60,007 bases of DNA from an uncultured Bacteroidota bacterium (GTDB lineage Bacteria; Bacteroidota; Bacteroidia; UKL13-3), in NCBI GenBank assembly GCA_903834625.1, contig CAILJQ010000235.1:1-60007 (forward strand). The letters are read 5' to 3'. Both the position numbers and the translations under genes were made by a program. The notes beneath the pieces were generated by a model. It searched no databases, was not told where the DNA came from, and saw only the letters and a list, made by a program, of their open reading frames with translations. Of this stretch, positions 25,693 through 34,743 are shown one piece after another. Positions within the stretch are counted from its first letter, which is position 1, and each line of letters starts with the position of its first letter.

Positions 25693-27984
25693 TTACTCTT
25701 GCAAAAATTTGGCTATAAACACATTACCAAATGAATCGGTGGCTCGTAAAAAGTAAACACCACTGGGTAAACCACTGGTTTGAATCAATGATTCATAGGC
25801 TTCTAACTCCCCACCTTGAACCTTTTTACCCAAAATATCTAAAATCTCGAATGGCTGTTTGTACATGTTTTTGGGTGTTTCAACATGCAACATACCCTTG
25901 CTAGGATTTGGGTATACTTGCCAATCATTCTTGTTAAAAGTTTGTTCCTGAACCGAGCTAATCACTCCACTCACAAAGGCAGTATACATGCGCAAACCGC
26001 CACGGTTATTACCAATGAGCACTTCTGGTTTGCCATCTCCGTTTAGGTCGGCACTAGCAGCAGAGGTAATTGGACCAAAGAACATGTCTGTATTGGAAGC
26101 AGTATTGGCATCTGTAAATACGTTGTGAATTTCATCACAAGTTCTGTTGGCACTTGCCTCAAAGTTTCTGAACAAAAACACCCTTCCCATGTCTGAACCA
26201 ACCAATACTTCGAAATTTCCGTCCTTATCTAAATCACATACATGTGGAACAGCATAACCAGGAAAATAAAAAGGAACTCCCCCACTCATCACCATTTCTG
26301 ATACGGTGAATTTCCCAATAGAATCAATGTTAGCAATGGCATCAAAATTAGGGGCAGTAGTACTTCCTTTATTTTCAAAATAAGCCAAGGTTCCATCTCT
26401 TCTTCCAACTACTACATCTAGTTTTCCATCTTTGTTTAAATCAACCAATTGAGGGGCTGCAGAAGAGCCAGCATACATGGTAAAATAATCGGATGATTTT
26501 TTGGTAAAACTTATGGTATTACCTGAACTGGTGTTTTCATAAAAATGCATTTTTCCATTTAAATCACCAATCAATAAATCTTGTTTCCCATCTCCGTTTA
26601 AATCGCCAAATGTGGGTACCATTCTATGAATACGTTGTGTACCAGTATTGATATTTAAAAAATTGGTATCGGCCAACACAAAACTTGCCTTTGTGCTTGA
26701 ACCCGTATTTCTAAAAAACACAATTCTATCATTGGCATTGGCTGTTGCGGTGTATTCACCTTGTGTAGCTACAAATAGATCTTGGTCGTTATCGTTATCA
26801 ATATCACAAAAAACAGGAATGCTTCCGCCACCTAAATCAAAAGTTTCACTACCTAAAAAACTATTGTTCTGATAAGTGAAAACAGGAACTGTTGCGCTAC
26901 CTGTATTTTTGTAATACATGATTTGATCTTTGTTTTTAAAGGCCTTATCCGCATTGGGCGCTACCAACATATCCTTCTTCCCATCACCATCTACATCTAA
27001 AATAAAGGAGGCAGGAAATATTTCCATGGAGGCAGGCATAGAATTACGTGGAAAGGCTGTGTCTTGAGAGATAACAGAATCTCTATTATTTGAATTAATG
27101 GTTTTGCCATTTTCTAAATATACCAAGCCTGGAAAGCCTACATCGCCATAAATTAAATCTTTGTCGCCATCATTATCGGCATCAAATAAGGTTAGGGTAG
27201 TACCATTGTGTTTAGCTGTTTTATAATTTCTAAAACATGCGCTGTTATCATTCAAATAGAAGGCGTTACTGTTAACCAAATAGCTCATATAACCCCAACA
27301 TTCGTCTCTAAAAATAAACTTCAATGAATCGCAGTTATAGCCCATTTCCTTGCTCAGGTTTTGGTAATAAGTAAGCACATTCTTACCAAAAGGCATTTGT
27401 AGGATATCTAAATCGCCGTCATTGTCAATATCCTCAATGGCTGAGAAATCGGCATTAGCCAGCGCAATATTAGAAGGAGGCAATTGACCAAGACCTGTAT
27501 CCATGAGTTGGTTCAAGTCTTGTTGCCATGCAAACTTCCCCGCTACGGTACTTACATTTTTTAGAACCCTTATCCCATTTGAAGAAATGTATTTGTCTTT
27601 TTGAGGTTGTACGTTATAATCCACTTCCGTAAAAATATCGTCCTTCCCATCGCAGTTATAATCTTTTATGATTACCCATTTGTATAAAGGTGGAAACTGA
27701 CTTTCATAAGAAGGTGCATAAACATACTTACCAGATTTATAAAGGTAGGTAAGAGTTTTATTTCCCGATCTATCAAATACCAATAAATCTTTCATTCCAT
27801 CTCCATCCAAATCAATGGCATTAAATTGAGGTGCGTTTAAACCTCCCGTATAAGGATACAATAAAGTATCACTTCCACCTTTATAAGAGATAGTGGCAGT
27901 ATTGCTTAATTTAAATTGAACGGGTTGAGCTTCCAATAAAAGCCCTGATAAAAATATTAATGTAACTAAGATCAACTGTTTCAT
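25693..27984 (-). CDS. FG-GAP/VCBS-repeat surface protein with T9SS sorting domain
   Basis: The mature protein is built of many FG-GAP/VCBS beta-propeller repeats, each with a calcium-type loop such as 'DLDGDGMKDLLVFD', 'DNDGDLDILQMP', 'DVDGDGKKDMLVAP' and 'DLNKDGKLDVVVG'. These repeats are common in integrin-like and adhesive extracellular proteins. The C-terminus ('WQVYPNPSKGMLHVE ... FIAKFLQE') is a T9SS sorting domain. The open frame extends to 28005, but the Met at 27984 (MKQLILVTLIFLSG) begins the signal peptide directly and is preferred. A binding or adhesion role is inferred; no catalytic domain is visible. Confidence 0.88.
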   Translation of the reverse strand: MKQLILVTLIFLSGLLLEAQPVQFKLSNTATISYKGGSDTLLYPYTGGLNAPQFNAIDLDGDGMKDLLVFDRSGNKTLTYLYKSGKYVYAPSYESQFPPLYKWVIIKDYNCDGKDDIFTEVDYNVQPQKDKYISSNGIRVLKNVSTVAGKFAWQQDLNQLMDTGLGQLPPSNIALANADFSAIEDIDNDGDLDILQMPFGKNVLTYYQNLSKEMGYNCDSLKFIFRDECWGYMSYLVNSNAFYLNDNSACFRNYKTAKHNGTTLTLFDADNDGDKDLIYGDVGFPGLVYLENGKTINSNNRDSVISQDTAFPRNSMPASMEIFPASFILDVDGDGKKDMLVAPNADKAFKNKDQIMYYKNTGSATVPVFTYQNNSFLGSETFDLGGGSIPVFCDIDNDNDQDLFVATQGEYTATANANDRIVFFRNTGSSTKASFVLADTNFLNINTGTQRIHRMVPTFGDLNGDGKQDLLIGDLNGKMHFYENTSSGNTISFTKKSSDYFTMYAGSSAAPQLVDLNKDGKLDVVVGRRDGTLAYFENKGSTTAPNFDAIANIDSIGKFTVSEMVMSGGVPFYFPGYAVPHVCDLDKDGNFEVLVGSDMGRVFLFRNFEASANRTCDEIHNVFTDANTASNTDMFFGPITSAASADLNGDGKPEVLIGNNRGGLRMYTAFVSGVISSVQEQTFNKNDWQVYPNPSKGMLHVETPKNMYKQPFEILDILGKKVQGGELEAYESLIQTSGLPSGVYFLRATDSFGNVFIAKFLQE

Positions 27985-28113
27985 AACAAAATGATTTGTC
28001 TGCAAGTTAAATAAATTAGCGCGTTTTAAGGCTTTATTAATTCTTAAATATCACAAAGTGTGACATTTTAACAAATTCAAAACCTCATCAAAAAAAAGGC
28101 AATACGTTTTCCC

Positions 28114-28121
28114 TATTTTTG
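28114..28121 (+). promoter_or_regulatory. Bacteroidota-type -7 element upstream of murF
   Basis: TATTTTTG matches the TAnnTTTG consensus and lies 23 bases before the murF ATG, giving a leader of about 17 nt. No clear -33 TTG is seen at the right distance, so this is tentative. Confidence 0.4.
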
Positions 28122-28144
28122 GCCATAGCTAAATTTAGAAATTA

Positions 28145-29437
28145 ATGAACCTAGCAGCAATCTATCAAATCTATCTTAAGCACCCTGTTGTGTGCACAGA
28201 TACCCGAAAATTAACCCCTTCATGTCTATTTTTTGCCTTAAAAGGAGACAACTTTAATGGCAATCTTTTTGCCTCAAAAGCAATAGAAGGTGGAGCTGCT
28301 TATGTTATTGTTGATGAGTCTGAATATGCCGTAGGTGAAAATTATATTTTGGTTCAGAACGTATTAGAAACTTTGCAAGAATTGGCGCGGCACCATCGCC
28401 AACAGTTGAATATTCCGGTAATTGCCATTGTTGGTTCAAATGGTAAAACCACAACAAAAGAATTGCTTAGTGCAGTTTTACAAACCAAATTCAAGGTATT
28501 GAGTACTCCAGGAAATTTCAATAACCATATTGGCCTTCCTCTTACCCTCCTTCAATTAGAAAAAACAGATGAAATTGCGGTGATAGAAATGGGCGCAAAC
28601 CATGAAAAAGAAAACGCGCTTTTGTGTGAAATTGCTTGCCCATCGCATGGCATTGTTACCAATAATGGAAAAGATCATCTTGAAGGATTTGGCAGTTTGG
28701 AGGGCGTCATTCGGTCGAATGCAGAGTTATACGACTACCTGAAGGAACATAAAGGAACTGCATTTGTGAATGGAAATGATGAAACACTCATGATTCATAG
28801 TTCAGCAATAGAATACCGAATTATATACAAGCAGGCAGATAGCACAAAGTTGGAGTACAACTTGGCTCAACTAAAACCTGAAAAATTACAACCAAAAATT
28901 GTGTTTACTTATGAAGGAATGGAGGTTTGTTCACCGTTAAGTGGTGATTATAACTTTGACAATATATTGGCTGCAGTAAGCATAGGCAGGCATTTCGGTC
29001 TGAACCAACAAGAAATAAAACAAGGTATTGAAAGTTATGAACCAAAAAATTTGCGTTCACAATTAATCGCCAAAGGAACCAATACCATTTTCTTAGATGC
29101 CTATAATGCAAACCCAAGCAGTATGGAAGTAAGTATACGCAACTTTGCTGCTATGCCAGGTGAAAATAAAATTGTTGTATTGGGCGATATGTTTGAACTT
29201 GGACCTTATGAAGCAGAAGAGCACCAGAACCTCATACAGTATTGTGAGGGATTTCATTTTCATCAAATTATTCTGGTAGGAAAGGCCTTCTTTCTAGCCA
29301 ATAAGAACCACACCGCATTCGAGACTACAGCGCAGGCCGCAGCCTATTTGCAATCTCAATCTATTGAACATTCCTATATTTTCTTGAAAGGATCGAGGGG
29401 GATGAAAATAGAGAGTTTAATAGATTCAATCCATTGA
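28145..29437 (+). CDS. murF: UDP-N-acetylmuramoyl-tripeptide--D-alanyl-D-alanine ligase
   Basis: This 430-residue Mur ligase has the N-terminal MurF domain ('VVCTDTRKLTPSCLFFALKG'), the ATP-binding loop 'GSNGKTTTKELLSAVL', the central block with 'VIEMGANHEKE' and 'GIVTNNGKDHLEGFGS', and the C-terminal 'FLDAYNANPSSMEVSI' with 'VVLGDMFELG'. It adds D-Ala-D-Ala to UDP-MurNAc-tripeptide in the cytoplasm, the last soluble step of peptidoglycan precursor synthesis. It lies outside any visible division/cell-wall cluster. It heads a plus-strand run with the aminopeptidase 65 bases downstream. Confidence 0.95.
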   Translation: MNLAAIYQIYLKHPVVCTDTRKLTPSCLFFALKGDNFNGNLFASKAIEGGAAYVIVDESEYAVGENYILVQNVLETLQELARHHRQQLNIPVIAIVGSNGKTTTKELLSAVLQTKFKVLSTPGNFNNHIGLPLTLLQLEKTDEIAVIEMGANHEKENALLCEIACPSHGIVTNNGKDHLEGFGSLEGVIRSNAELYDYLKEHKGTAFVNGNDETLMIHSSAIEYRIIYKQADSTKLEYNLAQLKPEKLQPKIVFTYEGMEVCSPLSGDYNFDNILAAVSIGRHFGLNQQEIKQGIESYEPKNLRSQLIAKGTNTIFLDAYNANPSSMEVSIRNFAAMPGENKIVVLGDMFELGPYEAEEHQNLIQYCEGFHFHQIILVGKAFFLANKNHTAFETTAQAAAYLQSQSIEHSYIFLKGSRGMKIESLIDSIH

Positions 29438-29502
29438 TTTGTCTCCTACTTGTTTTCCTTTTTTTTAGCTAGATTGCCTCTCCAAATTTTCAAATTCACT
29501 AC

Positions 29503-30789
29503 ATGAAATACGATCAAATTCCGAATACCCTGTTTATTGAAAACAGAAAAAAATTCAGTGCACAATTAAAACCAAATAGTATTGCTATTTTTCATAGCAA
29601 TGATGAGCATCCTTGGAATGGAGACGCTACACACCACTTTAAACAAAACTCAGATTTGTTTTGGTTAAGTGGAGCAGATCAGGAAGAAGTGATGTTGGTT
29701 ATTTTCCCAGATTCACCTGTAGCAGAATACCGCGAGGCTTTGTTTATCAAAAGAACGAGCGAGGCTATGATTATTTGGAACGGACATAAACTCACACCTG
29801 AAAAAGCCACAGAGGTAAGTGGCATCAAAAACATTTTTTGGTATGATGAATTTCACGTAAAAATGCACGCTGCAATTAATTATGCAAGTCATATATACCT
29901 TAACCTAAACGAAAACGACAGAGCTTCTATTCAAACGCCATACAAGGATTTGAGACTAGCTCATGAACTCAAACAAAAATATCCTTTGCATTATTTTGAA
30001 CGTGCTGCACCCATCCTGCAACGCTTACGTTCTATAAAATCAGAATTAGAATTAGCTGTTATGAAAGTGGCAGTTGAAATTAGCAATAAGATGTTACATA
30101 GGGTGAGTAAGTTTGTGAAGCCAGGTGTTTGGGAATATGAAATTGAAGCTGAGGTTATTCATGAATACATAAGGAATAGAGCCAACGGACACAGCTTTCA
30201 TCCCATAGTAGCAAGTGGAAGGAACTCTTGCATTTTGCATTATGTAGACAATAACCAACAATGTAAAGATGGCGATTTGTTGTTATTAGATAGTGGAGCA
30301 GATTATGCCAATTATGCCAGTGATATGACGCGCACTTTGCCTGTAAATGGCAAATTTACCCAACGCCAGAAACAGGTTTACAATGCAGTTTTAAGGGTGA
30401 TGAATGAGGCGAAAAAAATGTTAAAGCCAGGCACCATGCTCATGGAATACCATGCACAAGTGGGATTAATTATGGAAAAGGAATTGGTAGATTTAGGCTT
30501 AATTAGCATGAACGATATCAAAAACCAAAATCCATCATGGCCTGCATATAAGAAATACTTTATGCATGGAACAAGTCACTTTTTAGGCATAGATGTGCAC
30601 GACGTAGGTATGCGTTATGAAGCCATGAAAGCTGGAATGACCTTTAGTTGTGAGCCAGGCATTTATATTGCGGAAGAAGCAATTGGTATCCGTTTAGAAA
30701 ATGAAATTTTAATTACAGAGAATGGTTGTATTGATTTAATGGCACACATACCCATTGAAGCAGATGACATTGAACAATTAATGCAATAA
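29503..30789 (+). CDS. pepP: Xaa-Pro aminopeptidase (M24B)
   Basis: The 428-residue protein has the AMP_N domain ('FIENRKKFSAQLKPNSIAIF', 'DLFWLSGADQEEVMLV') and the M24 pita-bread catalytic domain. The metal ligands are all visible: two Asp in 'LLLDSGADYANYASDMTRT', His in 'HGTSHFLGIDVHD', Glu in 'FSCEPGIYI' and Glu in 'IRLENEILI'. It removes N-terminal residues preceding proline and is probably cytoplasmic, since no signal sequence is seen. The next gene starts only five bases after its stop, so translational coupling is likely. Confidence 0.92.
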   Translation: MKYDQIPNTLFIENRKKFSAQLKPNSIAIFHSNDEHPWNGDATHHFKQNSDLFWLSGADQEEVMLVIFPDSPVAEYREALFIKRTSEAMIIWNGHKLTPEKATEVSGIKNIFWYDEFHVKMHAAINYASHIYLNLNENDRASIQTPYKDLRLAHELKQKYPLHYFERAAPILQRLRSIKSELELAVMKVAVEISNKMLHRVSKFVKPGVWEYEIEAEVIHEYIRNRANGHSFHPIVASGRNSCILHYVDNNQQCKDGDLLLLDSGADYANYASDMTRTLPVNGKFTQRQKQVYNAVLRVMNEAKKMLKPGTMLMEYHAQVGLIMEKELVDLGLISMNDIKNQNPSWPAYKKYFMHGTSHFLGIDVHDVGMRYEAMKAGMTFSCEPGIYIAEEAIGIRLENEILITENGCIDLMAHIPIEADDIEQLMQ

Positions 30790-30794
30790 GTAGG

Positions 30795-31445
30795 GTGATA
30801 GGAACATTTTTGTTTGATATGGATGGTTTATTGGTTGATTCTGAACCATTCTGGAAGAAGGCTGAAAAAGAAGTATTTGGCGCACTAGGTTTAGACCTAA
30901 GCGACGAGTTATTACGACAAGTAATGGGATTTCGATTAACCGAAGTGGTGGAACATTGGTACCAATATCAACCATGGCCAAACGCCAACCTTCAAAAAAC
31001 TGAAAGAGATATTTTAGATTGCATGGAATCCTTTATGCAGCAAGAAGCAAGTGCTTTACCGGGAGTAATGGACTCTTTGGAATTTATTAAATCCCAAAAT
31101 TATTCCTGTGCTTTGGCATCTTCTAGCTCTTCTCGTTTAATAAACACCATTGTAGATAAACTTGGAATAAGAGACTATTTTGATTTGCTACAATCTGCCG
31201 AATACGAACCCTATGGCAAGCCGCATCCCAGTATTTTTCTCACTGCAGCGCAGAAACTAGGAACACAAGCAAAATATTGCATGGTATTAGAAGATTCTGT
31301 GAATGGTGTAATTGCCGCAAAGGCAGCTAAAATGGCCTGTGTAGCCGTACCTGAGCATGAAAAATGGGACGACCCTCGTTTTTCTATTGCAGATTATAAG
31401 CTCAAAAGTCTATTGGAATTCCCCGATTTGGTTCGGAATTTGTAA
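30795..31445 (+). CDS. HAD-superfamily phosphatase (beta-phosphoglucomutase/hexitol-phosphatase-like)
   Basis: This is a 216-residue HAD subfamily IA hydrolase. Motif I is 'FDMDGLLVDSEP' (nucleophile and acid Asp), motif II lies in 'CALASSSSSRLI', and motifs III/IV lie in 'KPHPSIF' and 'VLEDSVNGVIAAKAA'. The helical cap and the phrase 'FRLTEVVEHWY' resemble the 2-deoxyglucose-6-phosphate/hexitol phosphatase group. The start is GTG at 30795, five bases after the aminopeptidase stop; no ATG is available before motif I. The substrate is probably a sugar phosphate, but this cannot be fixed from sequence. Confidence 0.88.
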   Translation: MIGTFLFDMDGLLVDSEPFWKKAEKEVFGALGLDLSDELLRQVMGFRLTEVVEHWYQYQPWPNANLQKTERDILDCMESFMQQEASALPGVMDSLEFIKSQNYSCALASSSSSRLINTIVDKLGIRDYFDLLQSAEYEPYGKPHPSIFLTAAQKLGTQAKYCMVLEDSVNGVIAAKAAKMACVAVPEHEKWDDPRFSIADYKLKSLLEFPDLVRNL

Positions 31446-31467
31446 TTAAGGATGAAAAAAAATTACC

Positions 31468-32076
31468 ATGAATGAAGATAAATTTCACCAAGCATTGGTT
31501 AACAGTTTGCCTGATATGGTTTGGGCATTCGACAAAGATTTTGTGATACGCGTAGCCAATGCGGCCTTTTTTGATATGCGCCGAGAATTATATAAAAGTA
31601 AGCTCAAGGTTGGAGATAGTCTTTTTCAGGATGTAAGTGAAGCTGCCAAAAACAGATGGCTACCCATTTATGAGCGTGTACTAAAAGGTGAGCGCATTCT
31701 TATGGATGATATAAGAAACATTCAAGGTAAAGAAACCATGGTAAAATTAAGTTTGAACCCAGTTTATGGTGATTCAAATGAAGTTATTGGATGTATGGGA
31801 ATTACCTATGATATCTCTGCTGAGAGTCAATTGGAAATTCAGGTAAATCAATTTCAGAAAAAAATAGACGATTTAGAAGGTTTGTACCAACACCAATTGC
31901 AACCTAAATTGGCTAAGTTCTTTGCCATCTCGCAACAGCTATCACAAATTTCTAATTATTCTGCCGATGACCAAGCTGCCATGATTTACATGATTAATGA
32001 GGAGTTAGGACAGCTGAACAAAAATCTCAATGAATTTATCAAACTCATGAATGGAGAGAGTGATACTTTATTTTGA
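31468..32076 (+). CDS. Single PAS-domain protein with C-terminal coiled coil
   Basis: The 202-residue protein has one PAS fold (about 5-115; 'LVNSLPDMVWAFDKDFVIRV' and 'GCMGITYDISAESQLE'), then helices rich in Gln/Leu that look like a coiled coil. There is no kinase, cyclase, HTH or membrane segment. It may be a soluble sensor that modulates a partner by dimerisation. It is the last gene of the murF-pepP-HAD run, 22 bases after the phosphatase. Its 3' end overlaps the convergent threonine dehydrogenase gene by nine bases. Confidence 0.75.
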   Translation: MNEDKFHQALVNSLPDMVWAFDKDFVIRVANAAFFDMRRELYKSKLKVGDSLFQDVSEAAKNRWLPIYERVLKGERILMDDIRNIQGKETMVKLSLNPVYGDSNEVIGCMGITYDISAESQLEIQVNQFQKKIDDLEGLYQHQLQPKLAKFFAISQQLSQISNYSADDQAAMIYMINEELGQLNKNLNEFIKLMNGESDTLF

Positions 32077-33003
32077 TAAGTTCTCTAACATTACTTTCGT
32101 CATTCCATCTAAATCATACGCAGGATTCCAACCCCAGTCCTTTCTTGCCTCAGAATCATCTATGCTTTGAGGCCAACTATCAGCAATGGCTTGTCTAAAA
32201 TCTGGATTATATGAGATGGTAAATTCAGGAATATATTTTCTAATACTTGCTGCAATCTCCTCAGGGTTAAAACTAATGCCTCCCAAATTATAACTACTTC
32301 TAATTTTTACATTTTCTGCTGGTGCTTCCATTAGCTCAATGGTTGCTCTAATTGCATCTGGCATGTACATCATTGGCAATGCCGTATTGGCACTTAAAAA
32401 ACATTCATAGCTTTTGCTTTTCAGGGCCTCATGGTAAATGTGCACTGCATAATCTGTGGTTCCACCACCTGGTGCACTTTTCCAACCAATTAACCCAGGG
32501 TAACGAATACTCCTCACATCAACCCCATATTTTTGGTGGTAATATTCACAATACCTTTCACCAGCTTGTTTACTGATGCCATAAATAGTATTGGGTTCCA
32601 TAACAGTGTATTGAGGAGTATTTAGTCTTGGTGTGGTTGGACCAAATACGGCAATAGAACTTGGCCAATATATTTTTTTGATTATTCCCTCCTTAGCCAT
32701 ATCCAGCACATGAAACAACCCATTCATATTCAAATCCCATGCAAATTTTGGGTTCTTTTCTGCTGTTGCGCTCAATAAGGCTGCTAAAAGATACACTTGG
32801 GTTATCTCATACTTTTTCACTATCCCTGATAGTGCATCTTTATCCAAAACATCAACTATTTCAAATGGTTCAATTTGGTTTTCCATTTTACGTACATCGC
32901 TGCACACTACATTTTCAGAACCATATTTAAGTCTTAAATTTTCGGCTAATTCAAGCCCAATTTGACCATTTGAACCAATGATGAGTATTCTTTCTGTTGA
33001 CAT
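32068..33003 (-). CDS. tdh: L-threonine 3-dehydrogenase, SDR type
   Basis: This 311-residue extended SDR has an N-terminal NAD-binding loop 'GSNGQIGLELAE', the Ser of the triad in 'WPSSIAVFGP', and YxxxK in 'YGISKQAGERYCEYY'. It also carries the family-specific phrases 'HLAALL'-like 'LLAALLSATAEKNP', 'RYPGLIGWKSAPGGGTTDYA' and 'SYNLGGISFNPEEIA'. These match the short-chain threonine dehydrogenases of Bacteroidota and animals rather than zinc-dependent Tdh. It oxidises threonine to 2-amino-3-oxobutyrate, the substrate of the Kbl enzyme encoded at 24434-25621. The two genes are on the same strand but 6.4 kb apart, so they are not one operon. Confidence 0.92.
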   Translation of the reverse strand: MSTERILIIGSNGQIGLELAENLRLKYGSENVVCSDVRKMENQIEPFEIVDVLDKDALSGIVKKYEITQVYLLAALLSATAEKNPKFAWDLNMNGLFHVLDMAKEGIIKKIYWPSSIAVFGPTTPRLNTPQYTVMEPNTIYGISKQAGERYCEYYHQKYGVDVRSIRYPGLIGWKSAPGGGTTDYAVHIYHEALKSKSYECFLSANTALPMMYMPDAIRATIELMEAPAENVKIRSSYNLGGISFNPEEIAASIRKYIPEFTISYNPDFRQAIADSWPQSIDDSEARKDWGWNPAYDLDGMTKVMLENLSK

Positions 33004-33041
33004 AACTTTTGATAGATTGGGCTCGAAATTAGAAAAATCTT

Positions 33042-34661
33042 TTAATTAATAACCATTCTTCTTCGGTATTGTGCTGAATGCTCTCCTATAAAATGGATAC
33101 CAACACTATCTGGACCAAAATCAATGGAGCGACTAGTATCTATTCCCCAATTAATTGCACGCCTTTTAAAGACTGTTCCTGCTCCAGCATCCAAATCAAA
33201 CAAGGTAGGATGCGAAGCTATTTCTTGATATTGCTTTTTCATCCTTTCCGAAGACTCATATGAATGAACAAAATAGGTATGCAAAAGTAGCACAGAATTT
33301 AACAACAAACCTACGCCTAAAACAAAGGCTGGGCCAGTCCATTGTGGTTCTTTAAAAAGTAAGATCAATAGAAATAAAATTAAAAGCCAAATCTGTGGTC
33401 TTAGTCGTAAAACCCAAGCATCAGGCACCACAAACAAGCTTATCATCCATATCAATAATACTATGCTTCCCCACTTTTTGTATGTATTCCCTTTTTTAAA
33501 AAGCACAAAAAGTCCTAACGGAAATAAGAGGCATAAAACCTCGGGCACAAATGGACCTAGGCCAGCAAGATCTGTGTTTCCTTTACTGTAGGCATGCATG
33601 TTTACCTTAGCAAAAAGCTCTTTCCATTCTATCTGTTTGCCATCGCCCACAGATTGTGGATTGGCGTAAATACTTAAAAGAAACCTCTCAAACCTATTGA
33701 ATTCTAGAAAAGAGATTGGAATATTTTGAGGATTGTCAGGATACAACAAATTAGTTCTTGGTTCAGGCCAACCATTTGAAGCGACCTTATCAATATGACT
33801 AATTGCGAACGGACTCCATCCTAAAATCAAAAAAGAAAACAGAAACCAACCAAACCAAATGAGCGCTATTTTTTGCCATTTATAAGCCCCACTTAATAGC
33901 AAAAACCCTAAGAAACCACTCAGGGCAATTAAGCCTGGAATAACTGCCGTCATCTTGGTATTTACCAATAAAGCAAAGGCTAATAAGGCGAAAAAACCTT
34001 TGAGCCATCCTCCTTCATTGATCTGATAAAGAGAAAATGCAATCCCCAGAAACAACAAGTTACTGGCCAATCCATCTGTTGAAAAAGAGAATAAATCCAA
34101 AATTTGAATCGGATTGAGTGCTACCAAAATGGCTAAAAGCCAAGAAACAAAAGCAGAAAACTTAAATACAGCCCTTCCCAAATGTTGTCCTATGAGCAAA
34201 CTACACAACAACAAATGAAAGCCGCCTGCTTTACCCATTTCAACGGAACCAGCAAAGGCCGATAATACCGATGCATACAGCCAAGATGCTATTGGATAAC
34301 TTGGTAAAGTATGCTTGTCATAAATTGGATTCCAACCATCTACCAATGCATAAATAGCCTCTAAATGAAAACCGTTACTTGCTTCGTGTGTCGCATAAAT
34401 GGCTGCCGAACCTAATAAACAAAATGCAAATAGTAATAAGGCTATTCCAATATTGAGCATAAAATCTCTTCGCTTACTGATGCCAAAATAGTTGCGGTGG
34501 AACATCCAAGAAGAGCCAACAAATAAGGGAAAGCAAACCCAAAATTGCCATAATGATATGCCTACCCCTACTAGCAAAAATAATTGTGGTATGATGACCA
34601 AACAGGCATACCACAGAAATAACATACAGCCTATGGCATAAAGTCTTTGGGTAATGGTCAT
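33042..34661 (-). CDS. Polytopic membrane protein, possible GT-C-type glycosyltransferase
   Basis: The product is 539 residues with about eleven hydrophobic helices. A first periplasmic loop after helix 3 or 4 contains 'SNGFHLEAIYALVDGWNPIYDKHTLPSYPIASW' (landmark near residues 95-130, quoted in part), followed by further helices and a short C-terminal soluble tail. The shape resembles lipid-sugar-dependent GT-C enzymes (ArnT/PMT-like), but I see no diagnostic DD or DE pair and cannot confirm the fold. It sits divergently beside two sugar-nucleotide epimerase genes, and another large polytopic protein lies on their other side. This suggests a shared glycan role, which is inference. Confidence 0.6.
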   Translation of the reverse strand: MTITQRLYAIGCMLFLWYACLVIIPQLFLLVGVGISLWQFWVCFPLFVGSSWMFHRNYFGISKRRDFMLNIGIALLLFAFCLLGSAAIYATHEASNGFHLEAIYALVDGWNPIYDKHTLPSYPIASWLYASVLSAFAGSVEMGKAGGFHLLLCSLLIGQHLGRAVFKFSAFVSWLLAILVALNPIQILDLFSFSTDGLASNLLFLGIAFSLYQINEGGWLKGFFALLAFALLVNTKMTAVIPGLIALSGFLGFLLLSGAYKWQKIALIWFGWFLFSFLILGWSPFAISHIDKVASNGWPEPRTNLLYPDNPQNIPISFLEFNRFERFLLSIYANPQSVGDGKQIEWKELFAKVNMHAYSKGNTDLAGLGPFVPEVLCLLFPLGLFVLFKKGNTYKKWGSIVLLIWMISLFVVPDAWVLRLRPQIWLLILFLLILLFKEPQWTGPAFVLGVGLLLNSVLLLHTYFVHSYESSERMKKQYQEIASHPTLFDLDAGAGTVFKRRAINWGIDTSRSIDFGPDSVGIHFIGEHSAQYRRRMVIN

Positions 34662-34743
34662 GGGTTTCTTTGTAACTGCAAGTAATAAAAATCCATAGGG
34701 AATTCATAACTATTCAGTAAAATTGCAATTCCAATTTATACAA

